Under the pieces are notes generated by a model that was given only the letters and a program-made list of their open reading frames with translations, ran no database searches and was not told the DNA's origin. From Caryophanales bacterium (GTDB taxonomy: Bacteria > Bacillota_I > Bacilli_A > RFN20 > CAG-826), in assembly GCA_028726925.1 (NCBI GenBank), contig JAQYPI010000084.1, forward strand, positions 1 to 20,368: a DNA stretch of 20,368 bases, written 5' to 3'. Of this stretch, positions 1-6,846 are shown one piece after another. Within the stretch, counting starts at the first letter, position 1; every line of letters starts with the position of its first letter. The translations under genes were made by a program, and so were the position numbers.

Positions 1-505
1 GGGAATGGAACATCGCGGTGATTCTAGCTTTGGCATCAAGGTCGCTGAGGAAGGTGTCGCCGCTAGAAATCACACCTTTCGCGGTGGAAATGCCAATCGC
101 GGCGGCGGATTTTTCAAGAAGAGAAACAAGATGGGTATCCGCGGGGAGAGAAACGACGTTGATCCCCGAAATGAGGCCAACGGGGTCCCCAATCGCGGAA
201 GTATCGAGATCGTGTTCAACGTAAGAGGAACCAATGACGCAAGAGAAAACGTCCGCGATTTCCTTGTTCTGGCTTCCGGCAACGCCAAGATTGATGAAAG
301 CGTCCACGGAATAATGGCTCGCGACGGCCGAAACGGCCGCGGCCGCGAAACCCTTGCCAATCCCCGAAATCGCGACCAAGAAAGAACGGTCTTTATGCCT
401 CGCTTCGATAACTTTGGTGAAACCAAATCGCGCGGTATGCAGGGATTCGATTTTCTGGAGGAACGCCTCGCATTCGCGTTCCATGGCAAACAATAGGCAC
501 AGCAT
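1..505 (-). CDS. mtnN: 5'-methylthioadenosine/S-adenosylhomocysteine nucleosidase, partial (C-terminus outside window)
   Basis: Cleaves adenine from methylthioadenosine and S-adenosylhomocysteine in the cytoplasm, in methionine and SAM by-product recycling. The frame runs open from an ATG at 505 to the window edge (168 codons visible). The protein begins MLCLLFAMEREC, which lines up with the family start MKIGIIGAMEEE, so the glutamate at residue 11 matches catalytic Glu12 of E. coli MtnN. Further family blocks follow: VAISGIGKGFAAAA, INLGVAGS, a YVEHDLD segment and GVISSGDTFL. The later catalytic Glu and Asp (E. coli E174 and D197) lie beyond the edge. A second in-frame ATG at 484 would remove the first strand of the fold, so 505 is preferred. 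No Shine-Dalgarno precedes 505, but TATAAT lies 8 nt upstream, suggesting a leaderless transcript. The gene diverges from ugd. The family assignment is firm; the exact subtype rests on remembered motifs. Confidence 0.85.
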   Translation of the reverse strand, partial: MLCLLFAMERECEAFLQKIESLHTARFGFTKVIEARHKDRSFLVAISGIGKGFAAAAVSAVASHYSVDAFINLGVAGSQNKEIADVFSCVIGSSYVEHDLDTSAIGDPVGLISGINVVSLPADTHLVSLLEKSAAAIGISTAKGVISSGDTFLSDLDAKARITAMFHS

Positions 506-513
506 ATGCCCGA

Positions 514-519
514 ATTATA
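514..519 (-). promoter_or_regulatory. -10 element (TATAAT) of mtnN, leaderless-type
   Basis: A perfect TATAAT on the minus strand, with 8 nt between it and the ATG at 505. Initiation at the usual 6-8 nt after a -10 would fall on the start codon. I see no convincing -35 hexamer 16-18 nt upstream. Confidence 0.5.
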
Positions 520-582
520 GGGGAAAGCAGGCGAGAATAGTGAGACGAAATCGAAACCGAGATGAATTCCTGACCCTTTTTG

Positions 583-591
583 TACTATGCT
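583..591 (+). promoter_or_regulatory. Possible -10 element of ugd, leaderless-type
   Basis: Two overlapping candidates sit here: TACTAT at 583-588 (9 nt before the ATG at 598) and TATGCT at 586-591 (6 nt before it). Each matches 4 of 6 consensus positions. No Shine-Dalgarno is visible before 598 and no clear -35 is present. This is the weakest member of the leaderless set. Confidence 0.3.
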
Positions 592-597
592 ATCGTC

Positions 598-1698
598 ATG
601 AAAATCGCGGTCATCGGATTAGGGTTCGTCGGGAAAGCCATGCTCGATGTCCTGGCCTTTTGTTTCCCAACCATCGGCTTTGATATCGATCCCGCGAAAG
701 GGGGGCAAGCGGCAACGTTAGAGGAAGCCATTTCCTTCGCCGACCATTTTTTGCTTTGCCTCCCCACGAATTATGACGATGCCGAGGGCCGATTCGATAC
801 CACGTCCTTGGAGGAAACCGCCTTGGCGATCGCCACGAAAAAGAAAGGGGCGGTTTTGGTCGTGAAATCGACCGTACCCATGGGTTTCTGTGCTTCTCTC
901 CAAACGAAATGCCCCGAGAATCCCGTTCTCTTCTGTCCCGAATTCTTGCGCGAAAGCTCTGCGAAAGAGGACGCCTCGTCCCCCTCCCGCATCATCATCG
1001 GAAGGTCAGCCGTCCATCGAGAAATCAGTGAAACATGGGGGGACGCCCTTCGTCTTTGCGTGAAAAACGATGCCCCGATTCGCCACGTGTCCCTCGAGGA
1101 AGCGGAAGCCATAAAGCTTTTCAGCAACGCTTATCTAGCCATACGGATAGGATTCTTCAACGAGCTCGATTCCTACGCGATGAAGCATCGTCTCGATAGC
1201 AAAGCCATCATCGAAGGGGTTGGTCTAGATCCACGGATCGGGACGCATTATTGCAACCCCTCGTTCGGCTATGGAGGGTATTGCCTGCCCAAAGACACGA
1301 AGCAACTCGAAAAGAATTACCTCGGCATCCCTCAAGAACTCATCACCGCGGTCGTTAAAAGCAATGCGACCCGGAAAGAATACATTGTCGAAGAGGTGGC
1401 ATCTGTCCTCAAAGGAAAAGAGAATCCCGTGCTTGGCATCTACCGGATTCGTATGGAAAACGGGTCGGAATCCTGCCGCTATTCTTCCATCGATGATTTG
1501 ATCATCCTTTTGAAAGCAAGAGGAATCACCCCCGTCATCTATGAGCCCTTATGGGCCGAAAACGAATATATGGGGTGCCCAAATGACTGGGAATTTTCCC
1601 ATTTCGTTTCTTCGTGTGACCTCATACTTGCAAATCGACTCGACGATTTGATTGCCCCGTATCGGGAGAAGGTATTCACGAGAGATATTAGGTTATGA
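598..1698 (+). CDS. ugd: UDP-glucose 6-dehydrogenase
   Basis: Oxidises UDP-glucose to UDP-glucuronate with two NAD+, feeding capsule, teichuronic acid or other surface polysaccharide synthesis. The 366-residue product opens with the Rossmann dinucleotide motif GLGFVG (7-12). It then has the STVP block (91-94), PEFLRE (114-119), EAEAIKLFSNAYLAIRIGFFNE (168-189, with Lys173 and Asn177) and the catalytic block FGYGGYCLPKD, whose nucleophile is Cys229 with Lys232 and Asp233. The C-terminal UDP-binding domain is complete. A few in-frame codons precede the ATG, but 598 places the protein start exactly at the first strand (MKIAVIG). It overlaps the next gene by 4 nt (ATGA), so the two are probably translated together. 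A GDP-mannose dehydrogenase is the main alternative, but the SFGYGGYCLPKDTKQL form is characteristic of Ugd. Confidence 0.92.
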   Translation: MKIAVIGLGFVGKAMLDVLAFCFPTIGFDIDPAKGGQAATLEEAISFADHFLLCLPTNYDDAEGRFDTTSLEETALAIATKKKGAVLVVKSTVPMGFCASLQTKCPENPVLFCPEFLRESSAKEDASSPSRIIIGRSAVHREISETWGDALRLCVKNDAPIRHVSLEEAEAIKLFSNAYLAIRIGFFNELDSYAMKHRLDSKAIIEGVGLDPRIGTHYCNPSFGYGGYCLPKDTKQLEKNYLGIPQELITAVVKSNATRKEYIVEEVASVLKGKENPVLGIYRIRMENGSESCRYSSIDDLIILLKARGITPVIYEPLWAENEYMGCPNDWEFSHFVSSCDLILANRLDDLIAPYREKVFTRDIRL

Positions 1699-3443
1699 AA
1701 CTCAGAAAATCCGCGATTGTCTTTTGGGCCCTTTATGGCTTTGCCGCCCTTACGGTTCTAAGCGAAGCCGCGATGCCGGCTTGGCTAAGCGTCGCGCAGT
1801 CCGACTGGATCGCAAGCATCTTTGAAAACCTCATCAACGCGGTCACGCCAAGGCATGAAGCCGTCCCGGTCTACCCCTCCGGCATCTCCTTGGCCCCTTC
1901 CAACCAATTCTGCGAAGAAGACGAGGCGATTCTTGGCACGACGAAGGTCCTGAATTATTCCCTTTCTTACGAGAATCTCGGCAAGAACAGCGTCAAATAC
2001 GGCAACGTCAAGATCACGAGGACCGACGGCTCCGACAATAGCGTCTATACCGTTTCCTTGTCGTCGAACCAGGACGGGGGTACGGTTCGCATCACGGGGG
2101 AATCCCTAGCCGAGCACTGCTCCTTCTTCTTAGAAGACGACGTCGGGAACCAAGCAACTTATGAATTCTCCGTCATCCCCCGGAAAGCGCCGGAAGAGAT
2201 CGATTTTTCCTTCCCTGCGACCTTAAGCATCGGGGAGACGTGTCTCATGGAAGGCACCCTTTCTTATCCCGGGATCACCGATACTTCGGGCGAGACGAGC
2301 GACCATTATCTCCGTCGCTACTTCGATCCAACGGAAATCACCTTGACGAGCAGCGAACCCTCCGTCCTTGAAGCAGGAGACGGCTACGTCAAGGCCCTTC
2401 AGCCGGGAACCGCGAATCTGTTCCATGGCGCGAAACAAGTCGCTTCCATCACGGTGACCAACAACGTCCTTCCTTCCGGCACGATTTCCCTTGATCCGCC
2501 AAGCGACCCAACCGTGCATCTCTTGGATTATGATTTTTCTTCCGAAGAAGGCTATGCCCTTCCTCTTTCGGTCTCCTATTCCTCCCCAGACATGGATAAA
2601 ACAATCCGCTGGACTTCAAGCGATCCGTTGGTCGCCATGGTCACGAACGAGCATTATGACAATAACGGGAATCTCATCCCCGGCGGAATCGTTTCCGGCT
2701 ATCGGAAAGCCGGCACCGCGACGATCCGGGGAACCTTGATCAGTGACCCGACCCAAGTGGTTGAACTCGAGGTCACGTCCAATGCCCAATTGCCTCTAGA
2801 AGCATCCTTCTCTCTGACTTACCAAGGGGCGGTCATCGCTCCCGGAACCCGCCCCCTAATCCTGTCCGGAGAATCGCTTTCTCTCCGGGCTTCATGCCTT
2901 CCCAAGAACGCGCTACAAACCGCAATCGAAGTCAGCGTCTCTTCCGAGGAAGTCCTGAAGATCACGGGCAACCACTCCTCCAACGTCACGATCATCGCCC
3001 AAGGAAAGGGCATCGCGACCATTGAAGCCCATCTCGTCGCGAATCCCTCGTTAACCTTCCAGGCAGAAGTCGAGGTGGAACTCGCCCCGACCATCACCGA
3101 AGAGAATCGTCACGAAGTTCAGCTTTTCACCCGAAAGAGCATTGGCCATTTCACTTTGTTTGCCATCACCACGATGCTCGCGGTCCTCGCTTTCTATTTC
3201 ACGTTCAAAAAGGAAAAAACCCTTCGCGAAGTCGCAAGCGCGGGCTTTGCTTTGGGGGCAGGGGTCGTGCTCGCTTTCTTGAGCGAAGCCATCCAAATGA
3301 TCCCCCCTCTTCACAGGGGACCTTCCCTCTTCGATGTGATGATCGATTCCGCCGGAGCTTTCGCGATGGCGGTGTTCCTCCTTGTTCTATTGCTCCTTAT
3401 CCGATGGATTCGGTATCTGAAGCGCAAGTCGAAAGCAAATTGA
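1695..3443 (+). CDS. VanZ-like membrane protein with inserted bacterial Ig-like domains
   Basis: A 582-residue membrane protein of unknown role. The first helix is at about 6-27. Residues 60-465 are a predicted extracellular stretch of beta-rich repeats. Three Big_2-like units can be seen at roughly 170-257, 260-362 and 366-462, each with a WTSSDP/TSSEP-type turn, a G-A/G-T-A-x-I strand and a closing x-V-x-V strand. A less clear unit lies at 60-160. The C-terminal part carries the VanZ signature: KSIGHFTLFAI (481-491), a helix, then SEAIQMIPPLHRGPSLFDVMIDSAGA (530-555) and a last helix, ending in a basic tail. VanZ proteins are small membrane proteins, one of which gives low-level teicoplanin resistance. 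The large insert between helix 1 and the rest is unusual. The start overlaps the ugd stop (ATGA), suggesting a shared role in envelope or polysaccharide biology; that link is inference. Confidence 0.75.
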   Translation: MKLRKSAIVFWALYGFAALTVLSEAAMPAWLSVAQSDWIASIFENLINAVTPRHEAVPVYPSGISLAPSNQFCEEDEAILGTTKVLNYSLSYENLGKNSVKYGNVKITRTDGSDNSVYTVSLSSNQDGGTVRITGESLAEHCSFFLEDDVGNQATYEFSVIPRKAPEEIDFSFPATLSIGETCLMEGTLSYPGITDTSGETSDHYLRRYFDPTEITLTSSEPSVLEAGDGYVKALQPGTANLFHGAKQVASITVTNNVLPSGTISLDPPSDPTVHLLDYDFSSEEGYALPLSVSYSSPDMDKTIRWTSSDPLVAMVTNEHYDNNGNLIPGGIVSGYRKAGTATIRGTLISDPTQVVELEVTSNAQLPLEASFSLTYQGAVIAPGTRPLILSGESLSLRASCLPKNALQTAIEVSVSSEEVLKITGNHSSNVTIIAQGKGIATIEAHLVANPSLTFQAEVEVELAPTITEENRHEVQLFTRKSIGHFTLFAITTMLAVLAFYFTFKKEKTLREVASAGFALGAGVVLAFLSEAIQMIPPLHRGPSLFDVMIDSAGAFAMAVFLLVLLLLIRWIRYLKRKSKAN

Positions 3444-3942
3444 TTTTCTTCTTTTTGAAGCGCAACGACCCTTCTTTCGTGGAAGAAAGATCTTTGAATT
3501 TCGCTACACGGGTAACGCCGTTTTCGGAAACGGCCAAGAAAAAACTCGAAAAATCCTGAAGCGCAACCCCGGGGAGTGCTTGCAAGGAAACCGTGATGGA
3601 TGCCCCGAGAGTTCCCGTGACGACTAGAACAGGTTTGCCGCCCTTTTCGAGCACTTGGATGCGGGAATCAAGAGAAAGGGGCGTTTTCGCGAGGACTGCG
3701 ATGGTCCGATACGTTTTATCTTTGTATCCGAGAATGGAAAGATCGGAAAACTCGTGTCTCTTGCCATCCCCTTCCTCGTAGCGGAGGTCGAACATGAATT
3801 CCTTGGCGTCGAGATAAGCGTGACGGCGCGCGACCATCACAAAATCGCAACTCACGATGAGTTGGCGCGCGACCATCCCGAGAATCCAGACAAGGACGGT
3901 GGCGATCAAGGTGACGATGGTGGCAATGGCTCCGGATGGCAT
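3397..3942 (-). CDS. Hypothetical single-pass membrane protein
   Basis: A 181-residue protein I do not recognise. One N-terminal helix (about 5-25) is followed by basic residues (ARR, 38-40), so the body is probably cytoplasmic with the N-terminus outside. The rest looks like a mixed alpha/beta domain (strands around ILGYKDK, KTYRTIAVL and PVLVVTGTLGASITVSL) ending in a basic KKKK tail. The start at 3942 is supported by GAGG about 9 nt upstream. It follows the terminator of the hydrolase gene and may have its own promoter. Its last 47 nt overlap the end of the VanZ-like gene on the opposite strand. The reading is supported by the ribosome binding site, the hydrophobic N-terminus and the lack of another credible frame; no function is assigned. 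Confidence 0.6.
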   Translation of the reverse strand: MPSGAIATIVTLIATVLVWILGMVARQLIVSCDFVMVARRHAYLDAKEFMFDLRYEEGDGKRHEFSDLSILGYKDKTYRTIAVLAKTPLSLDSRIQVLEKGGKPVLVVTGTLGASITVSLQALPGVALQDFSSFFLAVSENGVTRVAKFKDLSSTKEGSLRFKKKKINLLSTCASDTESIG

Positions 3943-3965
3943 CTTCTCTTCCTCGAGGCTTCCCT

Positions 3966-3971
3966 ATCATA
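3966..3971 (-). promoter_or_regulatory. Possible -10 element for the 3397-3942 gene
   Basis: TATGAT on the minus strand, 23 nt before the ATG at 3942 and just downstream of the preceding terminator. No recognisable -35 is present at the right spacing, so the call rests on position and 5 of 6 matches. Confidence 0.3.
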
Positions 3972-3992
3972 CGCTCAACCGCGCGCGAGAAA

Positions 3993-4017
3993 AGAAAAAA
4001 AGGCGGTTTCCCGCCTT
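3993..4017 (-). terminator. Rho-independent terminator of the alpha/beta hydrolase gene
   Basis: On the minus strand AAGGCGG (4017-4011) and CCGCCTT (4006-4000) form a 7-bp GC-rich stem around a GAAA loop, followed directly by a run of T. It begins 16 nt after the end of the hydrolase gene. This is a textbook intrinsic terminator. Confidence 0.88.
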
Positions 4018-4032
4018 AAGTTTCGAAAAGAA

Positions 4033-4941
4033 TCAGCCCACGACCTTGTCGAGGAACGCGAGAATATCCGCGTAGACTTCTTCTTTCCCGGTCTCGTTGA
4101 TAATCTCGTGGCGCATCTTCGGGTAGAGCTTAAGCGTCGTTCCCTTGAGTCCAAGCTTCTGGTATTTCGCGTAAAGCCATTCGAGGCCTTTCCCATTTTG
4201 CCCAACGGGATCTTCCGCACCCGCGACGATGAGAATCCTCTCGTCCTTTGCAATGCGCTTCATCTCCTTGGTTTTCCAGACTTCCTTTAGCCCGCGGAGG
4301 AATTCCTTCCAGAATCCCCCAGTGGCAGGATGCCCGCAATAGGGATCCGCGAGGTAAGCTTCGATGTTCTTCTCGTCGTAAGAAATCCAATCCGCAGGGG
4401 TTTTCGCGTCCTTCACGGCCTTGGAATACGCCCCGAGACTGAGATTCGTCAGGAAAGCGTTCGGTTTCTCCCAATTCTTTTTGTGAACGATGAGGCTTGC
4501 GACGATGAAGCCAAGGGTCATCAAGCCTTTTTGACCGCCGTTAGATCCGATCAGAATCGTCGCGTCGCTCGCATGGGGATAGAGTTCGAGCCGCCGCTGG
4601 GTGATGAAAGAGCCCATGGAATGGCCGCCTTGGATGACGAGCTTCCCGTTTTTCTTGGCGAGTTCGCACATCCGGGCAACGCCTTCGACGTTCTTCGCGA
4701 ATCCTCCGACAGGCCAAATCATTTGGCGTTCCACGGATTCCGCGTTCTTCCCTTGGCCAAGGGCATCCAAGACATAAACGGAATATCCGTGCTGGTTCAG
4801 GAATTCGGCAAAGGGCTGATAGCGGGCGCTATATTCCTGCATTCCGGTGATGAGGCAAAAGTTGGCTTTCGGGGATTCTAACAACCAGGAAGTGCCCAGC
4901 ATTTTGGTCCCGTCGGATAAAACGACCTCAAATGTCTCCAT
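4033..4941 (-). CDS. Alpha/beta hydrolase, lysophospholipase/monoacylglycerol lipase type
   Basis: A 302-residue serine hydrolase of the Hydrolase_4 (serine aminopeptidase S33-like) group, probably acting on lysophospholipids or monoacylglycerols. The nucleophile elbow GGHSMGS places Ser108. Asp244 in AGAEDPVG and His278 in KMRHEI complete the triad in the expected order. The TGMQEYSARY segment (32-41) stands where family members have HGxxEHSxRY and would form the oxyanion side; the usual His is replaced by Thr/Gly here. There is no signal peptide or membrane helix, so it is likely cytoplasmic. The start at 4941 is supported by AAGGAG 7-8 nt upstream. It lies 80 nt after galE, with a terminator-like structure in between, so it may be fed partly by read-through. 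The true substrate cannot be told from sequence. Confidence 0.82.
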   Translation of the reverse strand: METFEVVLSDGTKMLGTSWLLESPKANFCLITGMQEYSARYQPFAEFLNQHGYSVYVLDALGQGKNAESVERQMIWPVGGFAKNVEGVARMCELAKKNGKLVIQGGHSMGSFITQRRLELYPHASDATILIGSNGGQKGLMTLGFIVASLIVHKKNWEKPNAFLTNLSLGAYSKAVKDAKTPADWISYDEKNIEAYLADPYCGHPATGGFWKEFLRGLKEVWKTKEMKRIAKDERILIVAGAEDPVGQNGKGLEWLYAKYQKLGLKGTTLKLYPKMRHEIINETGKEEVYADILAFLDKVVG

Positions 4942-4957
4942 TCTTTATGCTCCTTAT

Positions 4958-4975
4958 GGCGAAAAAAGCTTCGCC
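4958..4975 (-). promoter_or_regulatory. Hairpin competing with the galE terminator
   Basis: On the minus strand GGCGAA (4975-4970) pairs with TTCGCC (4963-4958) across a 6-nt loop (GCTTTT). Its left arm lies inside the 3' arm of the galE terminator stem, so the two structures cannot form together. It ends only about 3 nt before the AAGGAG ribosome binding site of the hydrolase gene. Confidence 0.4.
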
Positions 4976-5004
4976 GCTTATGAAATAAGTCTAATGCGAA
5001 GCTT
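4962..5004 (-). terminator. Nested intrinsic terminator or attenuator after galE
   Basis: On the minus strand AAGCTTCGC (5004-4996) pairs perfectly with GCGAAGCTT (4974-4966), followed by four further T. Inside the 21-nt loop a second small stem CTTAT/ATAAG (4989-4985 with 4981-4977) can form. It begins 17 nt after the galE stop and lies just 20 nt before the next gene on the same strand. Confidence 0.7.
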
Positions 5005-5021
5005 GGAAAAGGAGAAGCGTT

Positions 5022-6035
5022 TTACTCAATGCCGTTGGGGTTCTTCTGTTGGAAGCGGTAAGCATCGCGGCAGGCGTCGATGATGTTAAACTTGGCTTTC
5101 CACCCGAGTTCCCGATACGCCTTGTCGCAATTGGCGAAATTCTCCGCGACATCACCTGGACGGCGAGGCGCGATCACATAGGGGATCTTCACGCCATTGG
5201 CTTCTTCGAAGGCCTTCACGATCTCGAGGACCGAGGTGCCCTTGCCCGTTCCGAGGTTGTAGACAACGAGGCCAGGCTTGGTTTCGAGTTTCTTCAGGGT
5301 CGCGACATGGCCTTCCGCCAAATCGCAAACGTGGATGTAATCGCGGACGCCCGTGCCATCGACGGTCGGGTAATCATTGCCATAAACGCGCAAAGCCTGA
5401 AGCTTTCCGATCGCGACTTGGGAGACATACGGCATCAAATTGTTCGGGATGCCGTTAGGATCCTCCCCGAGGAGGCCGGATGGATGGGCTCCGATGGGGT
5501 TGAAGTAACGGAGCAAGGCGACATTCAAAGAGGGGTCCGCATGATGGACGTCTTCGAGAATCCTCTCGATCATGACTTTGGTTTGACCATAAGGATTCGT
5601 CGCGCCTTTGACGGGGTCGCTTTCCGAAAGCGGGACGCGATCTGGGACGCCATAAACGGTCGCAGATGAAGAGAAAACGATGTTCTTCACACCGAATTCC
5701 TTCATGAGGCGAAGGAGGACCAACGAAGAGATCAAGTTGTTCGAATAGTATTCAATTGGCTTGGAAACGGATTCTCCGACGGCTTTGAGGCCGGCGAAAT
5801 GGATGACCGCGTCAACGGGCTCTTTTTCAAACACTTCCTTGAAAGCGTCATAGTCGCAGCAATCGATCTGGTAGAAGGCGGGACGGACGCCGGTGATCGT
5901 TTGAATGCGATCGAGGACCGCAATCTTCGAGTTCGAGAGATTGTCGACGATGATGGGCGTATGGCCCGAGGCGAGGAGGGCGATGACGGTTTCGCTGCCG
6001 ATGAAACCCGTGCCCCCCGTAACTAAAACACGCAT
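5022..6035 (-). CDS. galE: UDP-glucose 4-epimerase
   Basis: Interconverts UDP-glucose and UDP-galactose using tightly bound NAD+, in the Leloir pathway and for surface sugar supply. At 337 residues it is the usual length. Visible are the short-chain dehydrogenase motif TGGTGFIGS (6-14), DNLSNS (31-36), HFAGLKAVGES (79-89), SSSATVYG with Ser124 (122-129), the YxxxK pair Tyr149/Lys153 and VRDYIHVCDLAEGH (230-243). By remembered alignment to E. coli GalE, the gatekeeper Tyr299 seems to be Asn here (in GDVAENFAN). A smaller residue at that place can let the enzyme accept N-acetylated sugars, so UDP-GalNAc activity is possible but not shown. A strong AAGGAGG lies 7 nt before the ATG, overlapping the end of the DUF1836 gene, whose TAA is 2 nt upstream. 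It is the last gene of the pcrA-to-galE run. Confidence 0.93.
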   Translation of the reverse strand: MRVLVTGGTGFIGSETVIALLASGHTPIIVDNLSNSKIAVLDRIQTITGVRPAFYQIDCCDYDAFKEVFEKEPVDAVIHFAGLKAVGESVSKPIEYYSNNLISSLVLLRLMKEFGVKNIVFSSSATVYGVPDRVPLSESDPVKGATNPYGQTKVMIERILEDVHHADPSLNVALLRYFNPIGAHPSGLLGEDPNGIPNNLMPYVSQVAIGKLQALRVYGNDYPTVDGTGVRDYIHVCDLAEGHVATLKKLETKPGLVVYNLGTGKGTSVLEIVKAFEEANGVKIPYVIAPRRPGDVAENFANCDKAYRELGWKAKFNIIDACRDAYRFQQKNPNGIE

Positions 6036-6037
6036 GC

Positions 6038-6841
6038 TTATTCCTCCTTGTTTTGTTTTTTATTCTTGGCTTTTGCAGGCTTTTCTTTCGGATTGTCTTC
6101 CTTTTCGTCCGCGGATTTCCTCTTCTCGCTTTTGCGATATTCCGCCTCTTTCTTGATTTGGGCGAGGCGTTCCGCGGCATGGGCATCTTGCCGATTCTCG
6201 TGTTTCGTTTCCTTTTTCGAAGGTTCGGCGGCAACCTTGGCGAGGTCTTCGCCGTGCATATCTTTGCGCAAGGCGTTGATGATCGACTCGCTGAGGAGTT
6301 TGTTCGCTTGGGCCTGGATGGCTAGGCGCAAAGCAAGCAGCCCAAGAGCATCTCTAGCGTTGGCGTGCGCAAGTGCCGAATCTTCGTCTTTCGAAGCCTC
6401 GAACCGTTTGGAAATCGAATCCAGGTGTTTCCCGACTTTGACCGCGGCATCCTTGAGGATATTCCGTTCCATGCGGGACCAGAACTCATAGATGCGCGAC
6501 ACGTTGTCGGAAATGCCATGGTCTAGTTCGAGGAGCAACGACATGTCCGCCATCGAGATGGTCGTCTTGCAAAGGGTGATGGCGAGAAGATAGCCGATCT
6601 GGACTTTCGAATACTTCTTCTTTTGGGGTTCGGCGACCATCTTGGCCTTCACGTAGTTGTTCACCATGAAGGAAGTGAGCATCTTCTCCCCGTCGGGACT
6701 CACGCTCTCCAAAGACTGGTTGATGTAGGTCAAAACCTGTTCCATGTAGAGGTCGATGCCGGGGAGTTCCTTGAACGAAGGCAACGTGAAATCGATGACG
6801 TTCTGGATATATTCTTTGAGTTTGTTAATCTCTTTTTCCAT
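6038..6841 (-). CDS. DUF1836 family protein with a highly charged tail
   Basis: A 267-residue protein. Residues 56-88 (TSFMVNNYVKAKMV, KKKYSKVQIGYLLAI) match the DUF1836 core, which resembles a MerR-like helix-turn-helix; members are presumed DNA-binding, but I know of no defined role. Residues from about 200 to the end are low-complexity and very rich in Lys/Glu (SEKRKSADEKEDNPKEKPAKAKNKK taken in pieces), probably disordered or nucleic-acid/protein binding. The start at 6841 is supported by GAGGTG 6 nt upstream, which overlaps the last codon and stop of gatB (TGA at 6849-6847); longer in-frame extensions run inside gatB and are not credible. galE follows after 2 nt. The position inside a core operon suggests coupled expression, not a specific function. 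Confidence 0.75.
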   Translation of the reverse strand: MEKEINKLKEYIQNVIDFTLPSFKELPGIDLYMEQVLTYINQSLESVSPDGEKMLTSFMVNNYVKAKMVAEPQKKKYSKVQIGYLLAITLCKTTISMADMSLLLELDHGISDNVSRIYEFWSRMERNILKDAAVKVGKHLDSISKRFEASKDEDSALAHANARDALGLLALRLAIQAQANKLLSESIINALRKDMHGEDLAKVAAEPSKKETKHENRQDAHAAERLAQIKKEAEYRKSEKRKSADEKEDNPKEKPAKAKNKKQNKEE

Positions 6842-6846
6842 CGGCG

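Noticed and set aside
5..496. Open frames on the plus strand and a 139-codon minus frame in the first 500 bases
   Set aside because: A third frame, open to the window edge on the minus strand, encodes a clear MTA/SAH nucleosidase; the others are shadows of it.
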